Shown here in pieces: positions 24,472 through 32,616 of a DNA stretch of 39,606 nt. Source of the stretch: an uncultured Erysipelotrichaceae bacterium (GTDB lineage Bacteria > Bacillota_I > Bacilli_A > RFN20 > CAG-826). The notes under the pieces are model-generated. The model was not told the origin of the DNA, ran no database searches, and worked only from the letters and a program-made list of their open reading frames with translations. The stretch is from contig CACXKR010000020.1 of assembly GCA_902768335.1 (NCBI GenBank), forward strand, positions 1-39,606. Reading direction: 5' to 3'. The position numbers and the translations under genes were made by a program. Position 1 is the stretch's first letter. Each line of letters begins with the position of its first letter.

Positions 24472-24505
24472 CGAAAAAGGTACGAAGTACCTAAAAACTT
24501 TTTCG
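24472..24505 (+). terminator. Two-part hairpin, probable terminator
   Basis: Outer stem CGAAAAAG/CTTTTTCG (24472-24479 with 24498-24505) encloses inner stem GGTAC-GAA-GTACC. The T-rich 3' arm could end transcription of the DUF3990 pair. It directly abuts the promoter box of the next gene. Confidence 0.55.
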
Positions 24506-24547
24506 CACATTTTTCATTTTTTCTCAGTATTAAGTTTATAGAAGGAG
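24504..24547 (+). promoter_or_regulatory. Shared promoter box, copy B, before the RhuM gene
   Basis: CGCACATTTTT, then TTTTTTCTCAGTATTAAGTTTATA and GAAGGAG (24541-24547). Matches copy A at 20616 in order and spacing. Confidence 0.5.
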
Positions 24548-24558
24548 AATAAAAATCT

Positions 24559-25818
24559 ATGAAAAGCGAAAGCAACAAACAATACGAAATAGTTAAGTTC
24601 AAACTCAATGATTCAGAAATGGATATTTTTGTATCGATTGAAGAAGAAACAGTGTGGCTATCTCGCCGCGATATCAGCCTTTTATTTCAAAAGGACAAAA
24701 CTGTTATCTCTAGACATCTCAAAAATGTCTTAAACGATGACGAAACCGTTAGACATTCAGTTGTTGCAAAAAATGCATTAACTGATGCAAAAATTGCACT
24801 AGTTCGCATAGAAGGTGGTAGAAAAGTCACAAGATTTATTAATGTATATAACCTAGATGTCATACTCGCAATCGGTCATCGAGTAAGGTCTCAAAACGGT
24901 ATATTGCTAAAGAACTTTTTAGAAGAATACTTAAAAGAATATTATAATAAAGTAGATAATTCCATTATCATTTATGATAATGGTGATATATCACTTCCTG
25001 TTAATATATCTCCAAGTGAAAACACTGTGTGGCTAAGCAAAGATCAACTTGAAATCCTCTTCAATACCACAAGACAAAACATCGAATATCATATCGAAAA
25101 CATCTACTCTCAAGAGGAATTAGAAGAAAGCTCAACATGCAAAGATTTTTTGCAAGTTCAACTCGAAGGAGACCGTAAAGTCACTAGAATAAGCAAGATG
25201 TATAACCTCGATATGATCATCTCGCTTGGCTATAGAATTAACACGAAAAACGGCATCACATTTAGGTGTTGGGCTACAAAAGTATTAAGACAATATCTAC
25301 TAAAAGGATATGTGATTGATGAGAAAAGAACTTTAGTGACCAATGAAAACTACCTTAACCTCATCCACGAAGTAAATGATATCAAGAAAGACGTTAAAGA
25401 TATCAAAGACAAAATAAACACCAATTCACTTGATCACCATATTGTCTATGAAGGTGAATACTATGATGGCTTCTCATTTATCAATAAACTTATCTGTTCT
25501 GCAAAACATGAAGTAGTGGTCATCGATGGTTATGCGGATGATTCAATCTTTGACTATTTTGTGAACTCAACACCAAATATCAAAAAGACAATTATCACCC
25601 ATAAAGTAAATAGAATATCTTCAGAAGTCTTAAGCAAGTTTGTTAAACAATACGGAAACATATCGATAAAAGAAGACAAAAGCTTCCATGATCGTTTTCT
25701 ATTTATCGATGATGACGTTTACATAATAGGTTCATCTTTAAATTCGCTTGGAAGGAGCACCAGTGTGATCAAATTCCTTGGATTCAACCCACTTAAAAAT
25801 ACAAATAATCAATCATAA
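24559..25818 (+). CDS. Double RhuM-domain protein with C-terminal PLD-like (HxRx4D) domain
   Basis: A 419-residue protein. Two copies of a RhuM-type domain occur in tandem: residues about 15-115 (EEETVWLSRRDISLLFQKDKTVISRH ... VRIEGGRKVTRFINVYNLDVI) and about 135-245 (ENTVWLSKDQLEILFNTTRQNIEYH ... LEGDRKVTRISKMYNLDMI). A helical linker leads to a C-terminal domain (about 290-410) with VVVIDGYAD, H377-D-R-F-L-F-I-D384 and IGSSLN, the PLD/nuclease pattern with Arg for Lys. This last domain is homologous to that of the ORF6N protein at 12175-13080. RhuM-like proteins are common in accessory regions; function is unknown. Confidence 0.8.
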   Translation: MKSESNKQYEIVKFKLNDSEMDIFVSIEEETVWLSRRDISLLFQKDKTVISRHLKNVLNDDETVRHSVVAKNALTDAKIALVRIEGGRKVTRFINVYNLDVILAIGHRVRSQNGILLKNFLEEYLKEYYNKVDNSIIIYDNGDISLPVNISPSENTVWLSKDQLEILFNTTRQNIEYHIENIYSQEELEESSTCKDFLQVQLEGDRKVTRISKMYNLDMIISLGYRINTKNGITFRCWATKVLRQYLLKGYVIDEKRTLVTNENYLNLIHEVNDIKKDVKDIKDKINTNSLDHHIVYEGEYYDGFSFINKLICSAKHEVVVIDGYADDSIFDYFVNSTPNIKKTIITHKVNRISSEVLSKFVKQYGNISIKEDKSFHDRFLFIDDDVYIIGSSLNSLGRSTSVIKFLGFNPLKNTNNQS

Positions 25819-25833
25819 TTCCATTGCATATTT

Positions 25834-25880
25834 TTTCCGGAAACGTAAAAAAATTAAATGGACTTCCGGACAAATATAAT
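25834..25880 (+). promoter_or_regulatory. AbiE operon promoter with repeated TTCCGG operator
   Basis: The palindrome TTTCCGGAAA (25834-25843) and a second CTTCCGGA (25863-25870) are 29 bp apart, about three helical turns. The second lies in the spacer upstream of -10 TATAAT (25875-25880). They fit operators bound by the AbiEi-type antitoxin, which in studied systems represses its own promoter cooperatively. Confidence 0.5.
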
Positions 25881-25970
25881 TTGTAATCTCATTGTTTTTG
25901 TAGAATGAAAAATTCAAAATATGTTGTTTTCTCCAGATAATCCAATAAAATAATATTACGAGGAGCAAAT

Positions 25971-26564
25971 ATGGTAATAACTACTTCGATATTAAAAAAC
26001 CAGTATAAAGACTACTCAAATCCTTTAGATAAAATCAAAAGAGAAGTTGATAGTGGTGCTTTAATACGTTTATACAAAGGACTCTATGAAACAAATAGAA
26101 ATGTTGATCCTTTCTTTTTAGCACCTCTAATCCTCTCCCCTTCATATTTAAGTTTTGAATGGGCTCTTTCTTATTATGGTTTGATTCCAGAAAAGGTTGT
26201 TGCAATAACCTCAGCATCTTTAAAAGTTAGGAAGAATAAAACATATATCAATTTCTTTGGAAGATTTGAATACAGTGATGTATCACCAGAAGTTTTTTCC
26301 GAAGGTCTTGCCAATCTTTCAGACGATGAATACACCGTTAGAATAGCCACTAAAGAAAAAGCTATATGCGATTCACTCAGTAAGTGGCGAGTGGTGAACT
26401 CGGTGAAAGAACTAAAAGAGCTTCTGTTCCAAGACAAAAGAATAGATGAAGATGAATTTAAAACTTGTGATTTTGGTCTATTACTTCGTTTAGCGTCACT
26501 ATATAAGAAGACAAATTTAACTTTGTTGAGCAAATTTATCAAGGAGGAACTATTAAATGAATAG
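25971..26564 (+). CDS. AbiEi-like antitoxin
   Basis: A 197-residue protein of the AbiEi/type IV antitoxin regulator group. A winged-helix N-terminus (residues 1-50; DKIKREVDSGALIRLYKGLYE) is followed by YLSFEWALSYYGLIPEKV, the conserved SHxSALxxHGL-like block, then YTVRIATKEKAICDSLSK. The N-terminal domain would bind the operator and the C-terminal domain counter the toxin. GAGGAG precedes the ATG. It overlaps the nucleotidyltransferase gene by eight bases. Confidence 0.87.
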   Translation: MVITTSILKNQYKDYSNPLDKIKREVDSGALIRLYKGLYETNRNVDPFFLAPLILSPSYLSFEWALSYYGLIPEKVVAITSASLKVRKNKTYINFFGRFEYSDVSPEVFSEGLANLSDDEYTVRIATKEKAICDSLSKWRVVNSVKELKELLFQDKRIDEDEFKTCDFGLLLRLASLYKKTNLTLLSKFIKEELLNE

Positions 26565-27423
26565 CGCACTCCAGGCCTTGCTTGAAAAATATAATCCAAA
26601 AAACAACACTGAAAGAGAAAATGCAATCAAGGAAATAATCCAAGAAATTGCTCTAGCTGGTTTATCCCGTGGTGGTTTCTTTAGAAAAGCTGCTTTCTAT
26701 GGCGGAACATGCCTAAGGATTTTTCATGGTCTAAATCGTTTTAGTGAAGACCTTGATTTCGCGCTGCTCGAGATGAATCCTTCGTTTGATATTAGCTTAT
26801 ATTTCCCATCTTTAAAAAAAGAATTCTTATCATATGGAATCGATATTGACATTGAAACCAAAAGTAAAAATGAGGATCACGCTATTCAAAGTGCATTCCT
26901 AAAAGGAAACACACTATTTCTTATGATGAATTTCTTTCCTAAAAGCGAGGAAGCCAAACGCTTCATTTCTTCGCAAAAAATAAAAGTAAAATTTGAAATC
27001 GATATCTTTAATCCTCGTGGCGGCACAACAGAATTTAGATACCGCATGTTACCATCTCCATATGAAATCCAAATATTTGATGAATCAACTCTGTTCGCCG
27101 GAAAGATTCACGCAATAATTTGTAGAGACTTCAAAAATAATGTTAAAGGTAGAGATTTTTATGATTATTTGTTCTATATCTCTCGAGGAAGTTCAATCAA
27201 TATAAAGTATCTAGAAAACAAACTTAAAAACAGTGGAAAGATTCGTTTTGATGAGACGCTAACTCTTGATATGGTTAAAGACCTTCTAAAAAATAAATTT
27301 GAAAAGGTAAATTATGAACTCGCCAGAAGAGATGTCTCGCCTTTCATCGAAGATCAAGATAGTCTCAAACTTTGGAAAAGAGAACTCTTCCTATCCACAA
27401 TTGATTCATTAAAAGCAGCATAA
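26557..27423 (+). CDS. AbiEii-like nucleotidyltransferase toxin
   Basis: A 288-residue nucleotidyltransferase-like protein (AbiEii/AbiGii/MenT family). Motif I GGTCLRI (G49-G50-T51) with RFSEDLDF (R61, S63, D65, D67) binds nucleotide and metal; motif II KVKFEIDIF (K145, D149); motif III AGKIHA (K183); motif IV KGRDFYDYLFYI (R199, D200, D203). Studied relatives transfer nucleotides to tRNA or other targets and act in phage abortive infection. Its ribosome binding site AAGGAGG lies inside the antitoxin gene. A terminator follows. Confidence 0.92.
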   Translation: MNSALQALLEKYNPKNNTERENAIKEIIQEIALAGLSRGGFFRKAAFYGGTCLRIFHGLNRFSEDLDFALLEMNPSFDISLYFPSLKKEFLSYGIDIDIETKSKNEDHAIQSAFLKGNTLFLMMNFFPKSEEAKRFISSQKIKVKFEIDIFNPRGGTTEFRYRMLPSPYEIQIFDESTLFAGKIHAIICRDFKNNVKGRDFYDYLFYISRGSSINIKYLENKLKNSGKIRFDETLTLDMVKDLLKNKFEKVNYELARRDVSPFIEDQDSLKLWKRELFLSTIDSLKAA

Positions 27424-27445
27424 TCATATAGGGGGCGCAAGAAAT

Positions 27446-27469
27446 GGTATTTCTAAGAAATACCTTTTT
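27446..27469 (+). terminator. Rho-independent terminator after AbiEii
   Basis: Perfect stem GGTATTTC-TAA-GAAATACC (27446-27464) followed by T5. Flanking GGGC...AAGAA and TTCTTGCCC could extend the structure. Confidence 0.85.
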
Positions 27470-27508
27470 CATTCTTGCCCATAATATACGCCTATATGCA
27501 TATAGTGC

Positions 27509-27541
27509 TTGTAATTTTTATAATTCTAATTAGAATATAAA
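27509..27541 (+). promoter_or_regulatory. Promoter of surface-protein cassette 1
   Basis: -35 TTGTAA (27509-27514), 16-bp spacer, -10 TAGAAT (27531-27536), inside the 14-bp palindrome ATTCTAATTAGAAT (27523-27536). The word TAGAATATAAAG is shared exactly with cassette 2 (32606), where similarity between the cassettes begins. Confidence 0.45.
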
Positions 27542-27870
27542 GTAAGAGGTAGGGGGTGCTTATCTCTCTCCTGGTCAAAGAGAAATATAAACCTAATATC
27601 CTCTTAACTCTTAAGGAAAAACAATAAAAGCAGAATATCGATGCATAATATTCTCAAATAAAGGTTTCTCCTTATGAGAGTCGACGTAGTTAATAGTTGC
27701 CTATTTAGAGGTGTATCTCATTAACGAATCGACACACAACAGTTAATCTCTTTTTTATCTAGGCTCATCTAGGATGCCTTTTAATAGGAGGATTAACAAA
27801 GTTGTTCATAAGACCTCACGGACGCTTTTGATTCAAGTCCGGAGGAAGAAAAGAAAGGAGAAAAAATATT
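27542..27870 (+). ncRNA. Conserved structured 5' leader RNA, copy 1
   Basis: A long untranslated leader similar over its length to copy 2 (32617-32926). Readable stems: TCTCT/AGAGA around a CTGGTCA loop; a hairpin of CTCAAATAAAGG with CCTTATGAG (27653-27679); GTCGA/TCGAC (27680-27684 with 27729-27733) enclosing GTTAAT/ATTAAC (27689-27694 with 27720-27725) and a small GCCT/AGGT hairpin; GTTAATC/GATTAAC (27742-27748 with 27791-27797); CCTC-A-CGGAC with GTCCGGAGG (27814-27845), which holds an SD-like GGAGG. The real SD GAAAGGAG (27853-27860) follows. The middle stem differs in sequence from copy 2 yet pairs. The class is not one I recognise. Confidence 0.6.
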
Positions 27871-30800
27871 ATGAACAAATTATTTACAAAGATTGCCGCG
27901 TTAGCTTTAGGTGCAACGATGGCAGTCGGAGTAGGTGTAGCTGTTGGAAGCAATAAGGAAGTTGCTAGAGTTGACGCTAGTCCTGAAACAGGATACACTG
28001 CAGCAACAATGACCGCTGGTACAAATGGTTCTAGTTGTACAGTCAATACTTATAGCGGAATTAAAGTTGGAACATCTAAAGCTGGTGGAGACATGTCAAT
28101 TACAGTACCTTCTGGCGCTACTAAATTAGTTCTTTATGCTGCTGCTTGGAAAGGTGTAACTGGATTATCGTTAAATATTACAAAGACGAGTGGTGCTGCT
28201 AGTGCATCAATTTCGTCATCTTCCATTGCCTTGACTGCTGACAACGGAATATCAAATAATAGCCCTTTCACTTTAAGTGGAACTGAATCTAATTTTAGGT
28301 TTGAGTTAACTCTGTCAAATATAACAGCTAATACAGTTTATAAATTTACTAGTAGTGCCGCAAAACGTTTTGTGGTTTGGTCTGCTCAAACACAAGCTGC
28401 TACAACTTACACTATTTCGTATAATGCTAATGGCGGATCTGGAACTATGTCTTCAACAACTGGAACCAATCCTGCTGTTGCTGCATGTACTTTTACTGCT
28501 CCATCTAATAAGCAATTTAGCTACTGGCACACAACTTCTAGTGGTACAGGTGGAACAACTTATGCTGCTGGAGATACGCCAAAAAAGAATTTATCTCTTT
28601 ATGCTATTTGGGAAGATTTACCATCTGATCCATTTGTATCGTTAACTTTAACAAGTGGTTCCCCTGCATATAAGGGTTCAACTGTTACCGTTTCTGCTAC
28701 AACAGCACACCTCGAAGGTTCAGGATTAAACTGGACTGTGACATCAGGTTCTGTGACTGGAATATCATCAACTAATACATCCTTCACAGGAACTTTAGCT
28801 TCAACTGGTACAGTCACTATCAAAGCCCAAGATAATGGTGGTGATACTTACGATACAGTTTCAGTAACCGTTAACGCCGTTACCGTTTCGTTAGACGAAT
28901 CAGCAATTTCGGTTGCTCAAAGTGGCACCTCATCATTGACCGCAACAGTAAACACTGGTTCCGTAAATTGGTCTAGTAATAATGCAAAAGTTACTGTTGA
29001 AGCTGATTCTGGGAATGCATTAAAAGGAAATATTTCCGTTGCAGCTGATGCAACAGTCAGCTCAACCGCTACTATTACAGCAACGTCTACAGTTGATTCA
29101 AGTGTAAAAGCTACATGTACTGTTACAGTAAGCGAAAATCCATTTGCTTCATTTACAGTTGTAAAATCAACCAGTGGGGTAACAACAACCGGTGTTTATG
29201 CATTCAGTAATGATGGAACACATTACATTGGAAATATTGTTGATAGCTCTTATATCAGTTATCCAATAACATCTTCAAATCCTGAAAGTCTCGGATACTT
29301 TAGATTTGAAACAGCGACCAATGGTTACTATTTAAAATATGTTGAAAAGAACCCTCAAACAGGAGCGTGGGAAGATAAATCTTCTAACAAATATATTAAT
29401 AACGGTTCATCAACATCAATGTCTTGGTCAAATACCGCCTCTTCAATTTGGACTTTAAATGCTACTGGATCAGGAGATTCAGCTAGGGTTTATATCACAA
29501 ATAGTTCAAATCAGGGCAGACACTTAGGTTTAAACGGCAACAATCCATCTACAGCTACTCAAGTTAGAGCATATGCTTCAAGCAACATATCTAATAACTT
29601 GCCAGTTTATATTTATGAAGTTCCTCAAAATAAATTAGATGGTTTGACCGTTAGTGGGCAAACAACCACATTTACTGCTGGTAGTACATTCTCATTAGGA
29701 AATAATGCAGTTTTAACTGCTCATTACTCAAGTACAGGAAATACCACTGATTTAAGTGGTGGAACTATTTCTTACAAAATCAACAATGTATCTGTTACAA
29801 CGAGTACTGTTTTGGATCATGATACTCATAATGACAAATCCGTTGTTATTACTTATACTGACGCTGCAGGCGATGTGGCTAGCACAACAGCTTACACAAT
29901 TACTGTTAACTATAAACCTGCAGGTAGCATTAGTCTTAATCTAGATTCTGCTCCATTATCAATTGGTGGGTCAGTTTCATTAACTGCAACTGTTGGTGAT
30001 GAATATGCTGATGAAAATGATGTTTCATGGAGCACAACATCTGCTGGAATAGCATCTATTTCTGCCGCTAGTGGCACAAAAACCATTACAGTTACTGGCG
30101 TTAGCGCTGGAAGTGCAACAATCACAGCAACTGCAAACGGCCATTCAGCAACATGTGCTATTTCTGTTACCGCTGATCCAATTCTTAATTTAAAAGATTC
30201 TGGAGACAATATAATCAATGATGAAACGCTAGAATTCTTTACTGGTGATAATTCAGTTATGATTCAAGCTGTTTCTGAAAACGTTGCTAGCCCAGTTTAT
30301 TCTTGGGAAAACGAGGATGATAGTGTTGTCACAATTGATGTCGATGATGAATATTGCGAAGTTACAATTGTTGGTGCCGGAAATTCTGAAGTGTCAGTTA
30401 CAGTTGGCGCCTTAACAAGAACAGTTACATTTAGTATTACTCAATCTGGAGTTACTTCCTTAACACTTGACTCAAGTGTTCAAAGTGGTGAACTTTTTGA
30501 TGGCACATATAAAAACACATTGACATTAACTCCTACAGTTACCTTGGTTGGTAATGCTACTGGTGTTATTAACTGGTCAAGTAGTGATACTGAAGTTGCT
30601 ACAGTTAGTAGTGCTTCAACAACTGCCCCAACTGCAATTACAGTTACTGGTGTTGGTGAAGGTACTGCGACCATTACAGCTAGAAGTGCATATACACCAT
30701 CAATGAGTGCAACATTTGTTGTTACAGTTACTGCTGATGAAATTAATTCACTAAGTTGGACAAAGAGACCGAAATTCAATAGTGGTGCAACTGGATTCCA

Positions 30801-31920
30801 AACCATTTGGGCTGGAGAAACCACACTGGGCAATTTAATGGAACAAAATGGCTCTGACGGAATTGGTGTATTTGCCCCAAGTTGGAAGAGCGGAAAATCC
30901 GACTCCCCAACAATGGGAACTGGCGCGCATGATGTCCATATTGTTTTGTCCGATGTTGGCGGACCAACAAGCGAAGCTGGTTTAACACCATTGACATCAA
31001 GTTATGTTTTCCAATCTACAGATAATGGTAAATATGTTGTTGCTTTCTATGAAGGAAAAGCTTCTACAAACAATACACAACTATCAGTTACTAAATGGAG
31101 ACATGTTTGGGAATCTTCTACATTATCAGAAACATTTGATTATTCTGCAGGTGGTGGAAATATGTCGCAATCTGGTGACATCGCCACAGCCTCTATAGCA
31201 AAGAGTGGTTCAACTACAAATGAAGCTGATTCCTTAAGATTAGGCTCGGGTAGTGCAACTGGTACATTAACTGTAACATCTTCAACAAATCTCATTTCAA
31301 AAATTGAAGTTTGGGTTAAGAGCTACGGATCCGATAGTGCAACATTAAATGTTGGCACTGAAAATACAGGTACTATTTCTGCTGATGAATTTGAAAGTTT
31401 CGAATTTACATTTGACGATCCAGTTTCTTCCGTTGCAATGTCAACAACAGCTAGTAAGAAGCGTGTTTATGTTCAAAAAGTTGTTATTACTTCTGGTGGT
31501 TTAAATGATATTGGTAAATCTGCCGATTGTTTAGGCCTTGAAGTCTATATCGATACATATCTTCATATGTCCGATTACACAACCTCAGAAGGTTGGTGTA
31601 AAGACGAAGAGCACAACTACTACGGTAAGAATACTGAAACCGGTGCTAAGTACCATTTCAATCAATTAAATGCACACCAAAGATCGTTATTATCTTCTAA
31701 TAGTGCATATGCGGCTGAATGGGCTAGATTAAGCGCTTGGGCTGCAGCCAATGGTGAGTCTTTAAATAGTTCATCTATTTTAGCTGCTGCTCGTATTAGT
31801 CCTTTGATCAATATTGTCGGAAGTACAAATGCCGTGGCAATAATTGTAATTGTATCAGTGATTTCAATTACATGTATTGGTGGTTACTTCTTCCTTAGAA
31901 AAAGAAGAGAACAAAATTAA
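27871..31920 (+). CDS. Large secreted Ig-like surface protein 1 with C-terminal membrane anchor
   Basis: A 1349-residue protein. Signal peptide at residues 1-35, almost identical to that of the paralogue at 32927. An InlB/Flg_new-type repeat lies at about 179-250 (TISYNANGGSGTM...SLYAIWE). Several bacterial Ig-like (Big_2-type) domains follow (about 254-335, 336-424, 690-770, 860-960; motifs such as VNWSSNNAKV and TVTGVSAGSATITATANG), with a Gly/Tyr-rich beta-domain at about 425-590. A Cys-containing helical domain precedes the end, which is a hydrophobic segment then GGYFFLRKRREQN. There is no LPXTG. Likely an adhesin or surface-layer protein. Composition is Thr/Ser/Ala-rich and few Cys. Ligand unknown. 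Confidence 0.85.
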   Translation: MNKLFTKIAALALGATMAVGVGVAVGSNKEVARVDASPETGYTAATMTAGTNGSSCTVNTYSGIKVGTSKAGGDMSITVPSGATKLVLYAAAWKGVTGLSLNITKTSGAASASISSSSIALTADNGISNNSPFTLSGTESNFRFELTLSNITANTVYKFTSSAAKRFVVWSAQTQAATTYTISYNANGGSGTMSSTTGTNPAVAACTFTAPSNKQFSYWHTTSSGTGGTTYAAGDTPKKNLSLYAIWEDLPSDPFVSLTLTSGSPAYKGSTVTVSATTAHLEGSGLNWTVTSGSVTGISSTNTSFTGTLASTGTVTIKAQDNGGDTYDTVSVTVNAVTVSLDESAISVAQSGTSSLTATVNTGSVNWSSNNAKVTVEADSGNALKGNISVAADATVSSTATITATSTVDSSVKATCTVTVSENPFASFTVVKSTSGVTTTGVYAFSNDGTHYIGNIVDSSYISYPITSSNPESLGYFRFETATNGYYLKYVEKNPQTGAWEDKSSNKYINNGSSTSMSWSNTASSIWTLNATGSGDSARVYITNSSNQGRHLGLNGNNPSTATQVRAYASSNISNNLPVYIYEVPQNKLDGLTVSGQTTTFTAGSTFSLGNNAVLTAHYSSTGNTTDLSGGTISYKINNVSVTTSTVLDHDTHNDKSVVITYTDAAGDVASTTAYTITVNYKPAGSISLNLDSAPLSIGGSVSLTATVGDEYADENDVSWSTTSAGIASISAASGTKTITVTGVSAGSATITATANGHSATCAISVTADPILNLKDSGDNIINDETLEFFTGDNSVMIQAVSENVASPVYSWENEDDSVVTIDVDDEYCEVTIVGAGNSEVSVTVGALTRTVTFSITQSGVTSLTLDSSVQSGELFDGTYKNTLTLTPTVTLVGNATGVINWSSSDTEVATVSSASTTAPTAITVTGVGEGTATITARSAYTPSMSATFVVTVTADEINSLSWTKRPKFNSGATGFQTIWAGETTLGNLMEQNGSDGIGVFAPSWKSGKSDSPTMGTGAHDVHIVLSDVGGPTSEAGLTPLTSSYVFQSTDNGKYVVAFYEGKASTNNTQLSVTKWRHVWESSTLSETFDYSAGGGNMSQSGDIATASIAKSGSTTNEADSLRLGSGSATGTLTVTSSTNLISKIEVWVKSYGSDSATLNVGTENTGTISADEFESFEFTFDDPVSSVAMSTTASKKRVYVQKVVITSGGLNDIGKSADCLGLEVYIDTYLHMSDYTTSEGWCKDEEHNYYGKNTETGAKYHFNQLNAHQRSLLSSNSAYAAEWARLSAWAAANGESLNSSSILAAARISPLINIVGSTNAVAIIVIVSVISITCIGGYFFLRKRREQN

Positions 31921-31952
31921 TCAATAATCAATAGATTATAGTTTAATAAAAT

Positions 31953-31986
31953 AAGGACTTCTGGGTTATCCCTAGGAGTCCTTTTC
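31953..31986 (+). terminator. Terminator of surface-protein cassette 1
   Basis: Stem AAGGACT/AGTCCTT (31953-31959 with 31977-31983) with inner GGG/CCC, then T4. The stop codon of the convergent NUMOD1-like gene lies within it. It resembles the terminator of cassette 2. Confidence 0.8.
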
Positions 31987-32379
31987 TATATAGATGAATT
32001 TTGTCTTATTCTTTGATGAATATTTTCCATTTAATCGATCTCTTAAGGTGTGGGGATCGATTTTATTTTCTTTAGCAGCTTTCACTAACGAAGGATATAT
32101 CTCTAATATCTTTCCATCTTCACTAACCTTCGCTACTCTTTTTGGCTCAGGAGATATCTTTCTAACTTCAAGAGGTTCTATCTTAGATGGAACGTTGTTT
32201 TTATCTACCCTTCTCCAAAGGAGATTCTTGATAGTTAAAACATCTCCTCTAGTAGCCCTATCTATTGTTCGTTTATAGACATGTTTTGCTCTTGATGCTG
32301 AAATAGCAGTGGGATAAGTTCTCACCAAAGTTCCATCAAGTTTATAGCAAGCAATAACCGTATCTTTGTTCCTAGACAT
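31972..32379 (-). CDS. Orphan NUMOD1-like repeat protein
   Basis: About 135 residues from the ATG at 32379 (a GTG at 32403 is also in frame). Two NUMOD1-like repeats are visible: IACYKLDGTLVRTYPTAISA with a following helix-turn-helix-like segment, and VAKVSEDGKILEIYPSLVKA with KENKIDPHTLRDRLNG. NUMOD1 modules bind DNA at the C-terminus of homing endonucleases, but no GIY-YIG or HNH nuclease domain is present or recognisable nearby. It could be a remnant or a stand-alone DNA-binding regulator. It is convergent to cassette 1 and lies between the two surface-protein cassettes. Confidence 0.65.
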   Translation of the reverse strand: MSRNKDTVIACYKLDGTLVRTYPTAISASRAKHVYKRTIDRATRGDVLTIKNLLWRRVDKNNVPSKIEPLEVRKISPEPKRVAKVSEDGKILEIYPSLVKAAKENKIDPHTLRDRLNGKYSSKNKTKFIYIEKDS

Positions 32380-32403
32380 ATATAGGCAATATAACCCTCT
32401 CAC

Positions 32404-32600
32404 CTAAGCGTCACATCTATACATCGCATAGGGATTTTTCAATATGGAAAATCTTCATCTTTTCTCTTGACAACTTGTAGGGGGCTCATAAGAGAAAATA
32501 GAGGCAAAGAAGAAAGAAAAAGAAAAAAATATAATATTATCTATAATATTATTTAGCACTCTACCATCGTGAGTGCTTGCTTCTTCTTCTTCTTCTTCTT
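32404..32600. other. Gene-free stretch with polypurine tract and hairpins
   Basis: No gene is visible. It contains a polypurine run (about 32500-32529, AAAGAAGAAAG and A-rich), a repeated ATAATATTAT pair (32530-32552), and the hairpin AGCACTC/GAGTGCT (32555-32561 with 32571-32577). The polypurine run is complementary to the TTC tract that follows, so a large cruciform or a purine-pyrimidine non-B structure is possible. Confidence 0.45.
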
Positions 32601-32601
32601 C
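32581..32601 (+). repeat. Trinucleotide repeat (TTC)7 in the promoter of cassette 2
   Basis: Seven uninterrupted TTC units end four bases before the -10 TAGAAT (32606-32611). No proper -35 is present; the tract occupies that place. Cassette 1 has a normal spacer there instead. Such repeats can change length by slippage. Confidence 0.8.
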
Positions 32602-32605
32602 TTTA

Positions 32606-32616
32606 TAGAATATAAA
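32606..32616 (+). promoter_or_regulatory. -10 region of surface-protein cassette 2
   Basis: TAGAATATAAA (TAGAAT 32606-32611, TATAAA 32611-32616) identical to cassette 1. The -35 position falls within the TTC repeat. Confidence 0.4.

Noticed and set aside
26174-26626. 150-codon minus-strand open frame across the AbiEi/AbiEii junction
   Set aside because: It lies antisense to two well-supported genes and shows no motif.
12000-27500. Prophage
   Set aside because: ORF6N and RhuM domains suggest phage ancestry, but no integrase, terminase, capsid, tail or lysis gene is present; and no repeat of the tRNA-Trp 3' end was seen that would mark an attachment site.
27774-27956. 60-codon frame MPFNRRINKVV... 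overlapping the leader
   Set aside because: It runs through the leader RNA into the signal peptide of the surface protein in another frame. The corresponding frame is not kept in the second leader, so it is unlikely to be translated.
32581-32601. CRISPR-like array
   Set aside because: It is a plain trinucleotide repeat with no spacers, and no cas gene lies in the window.
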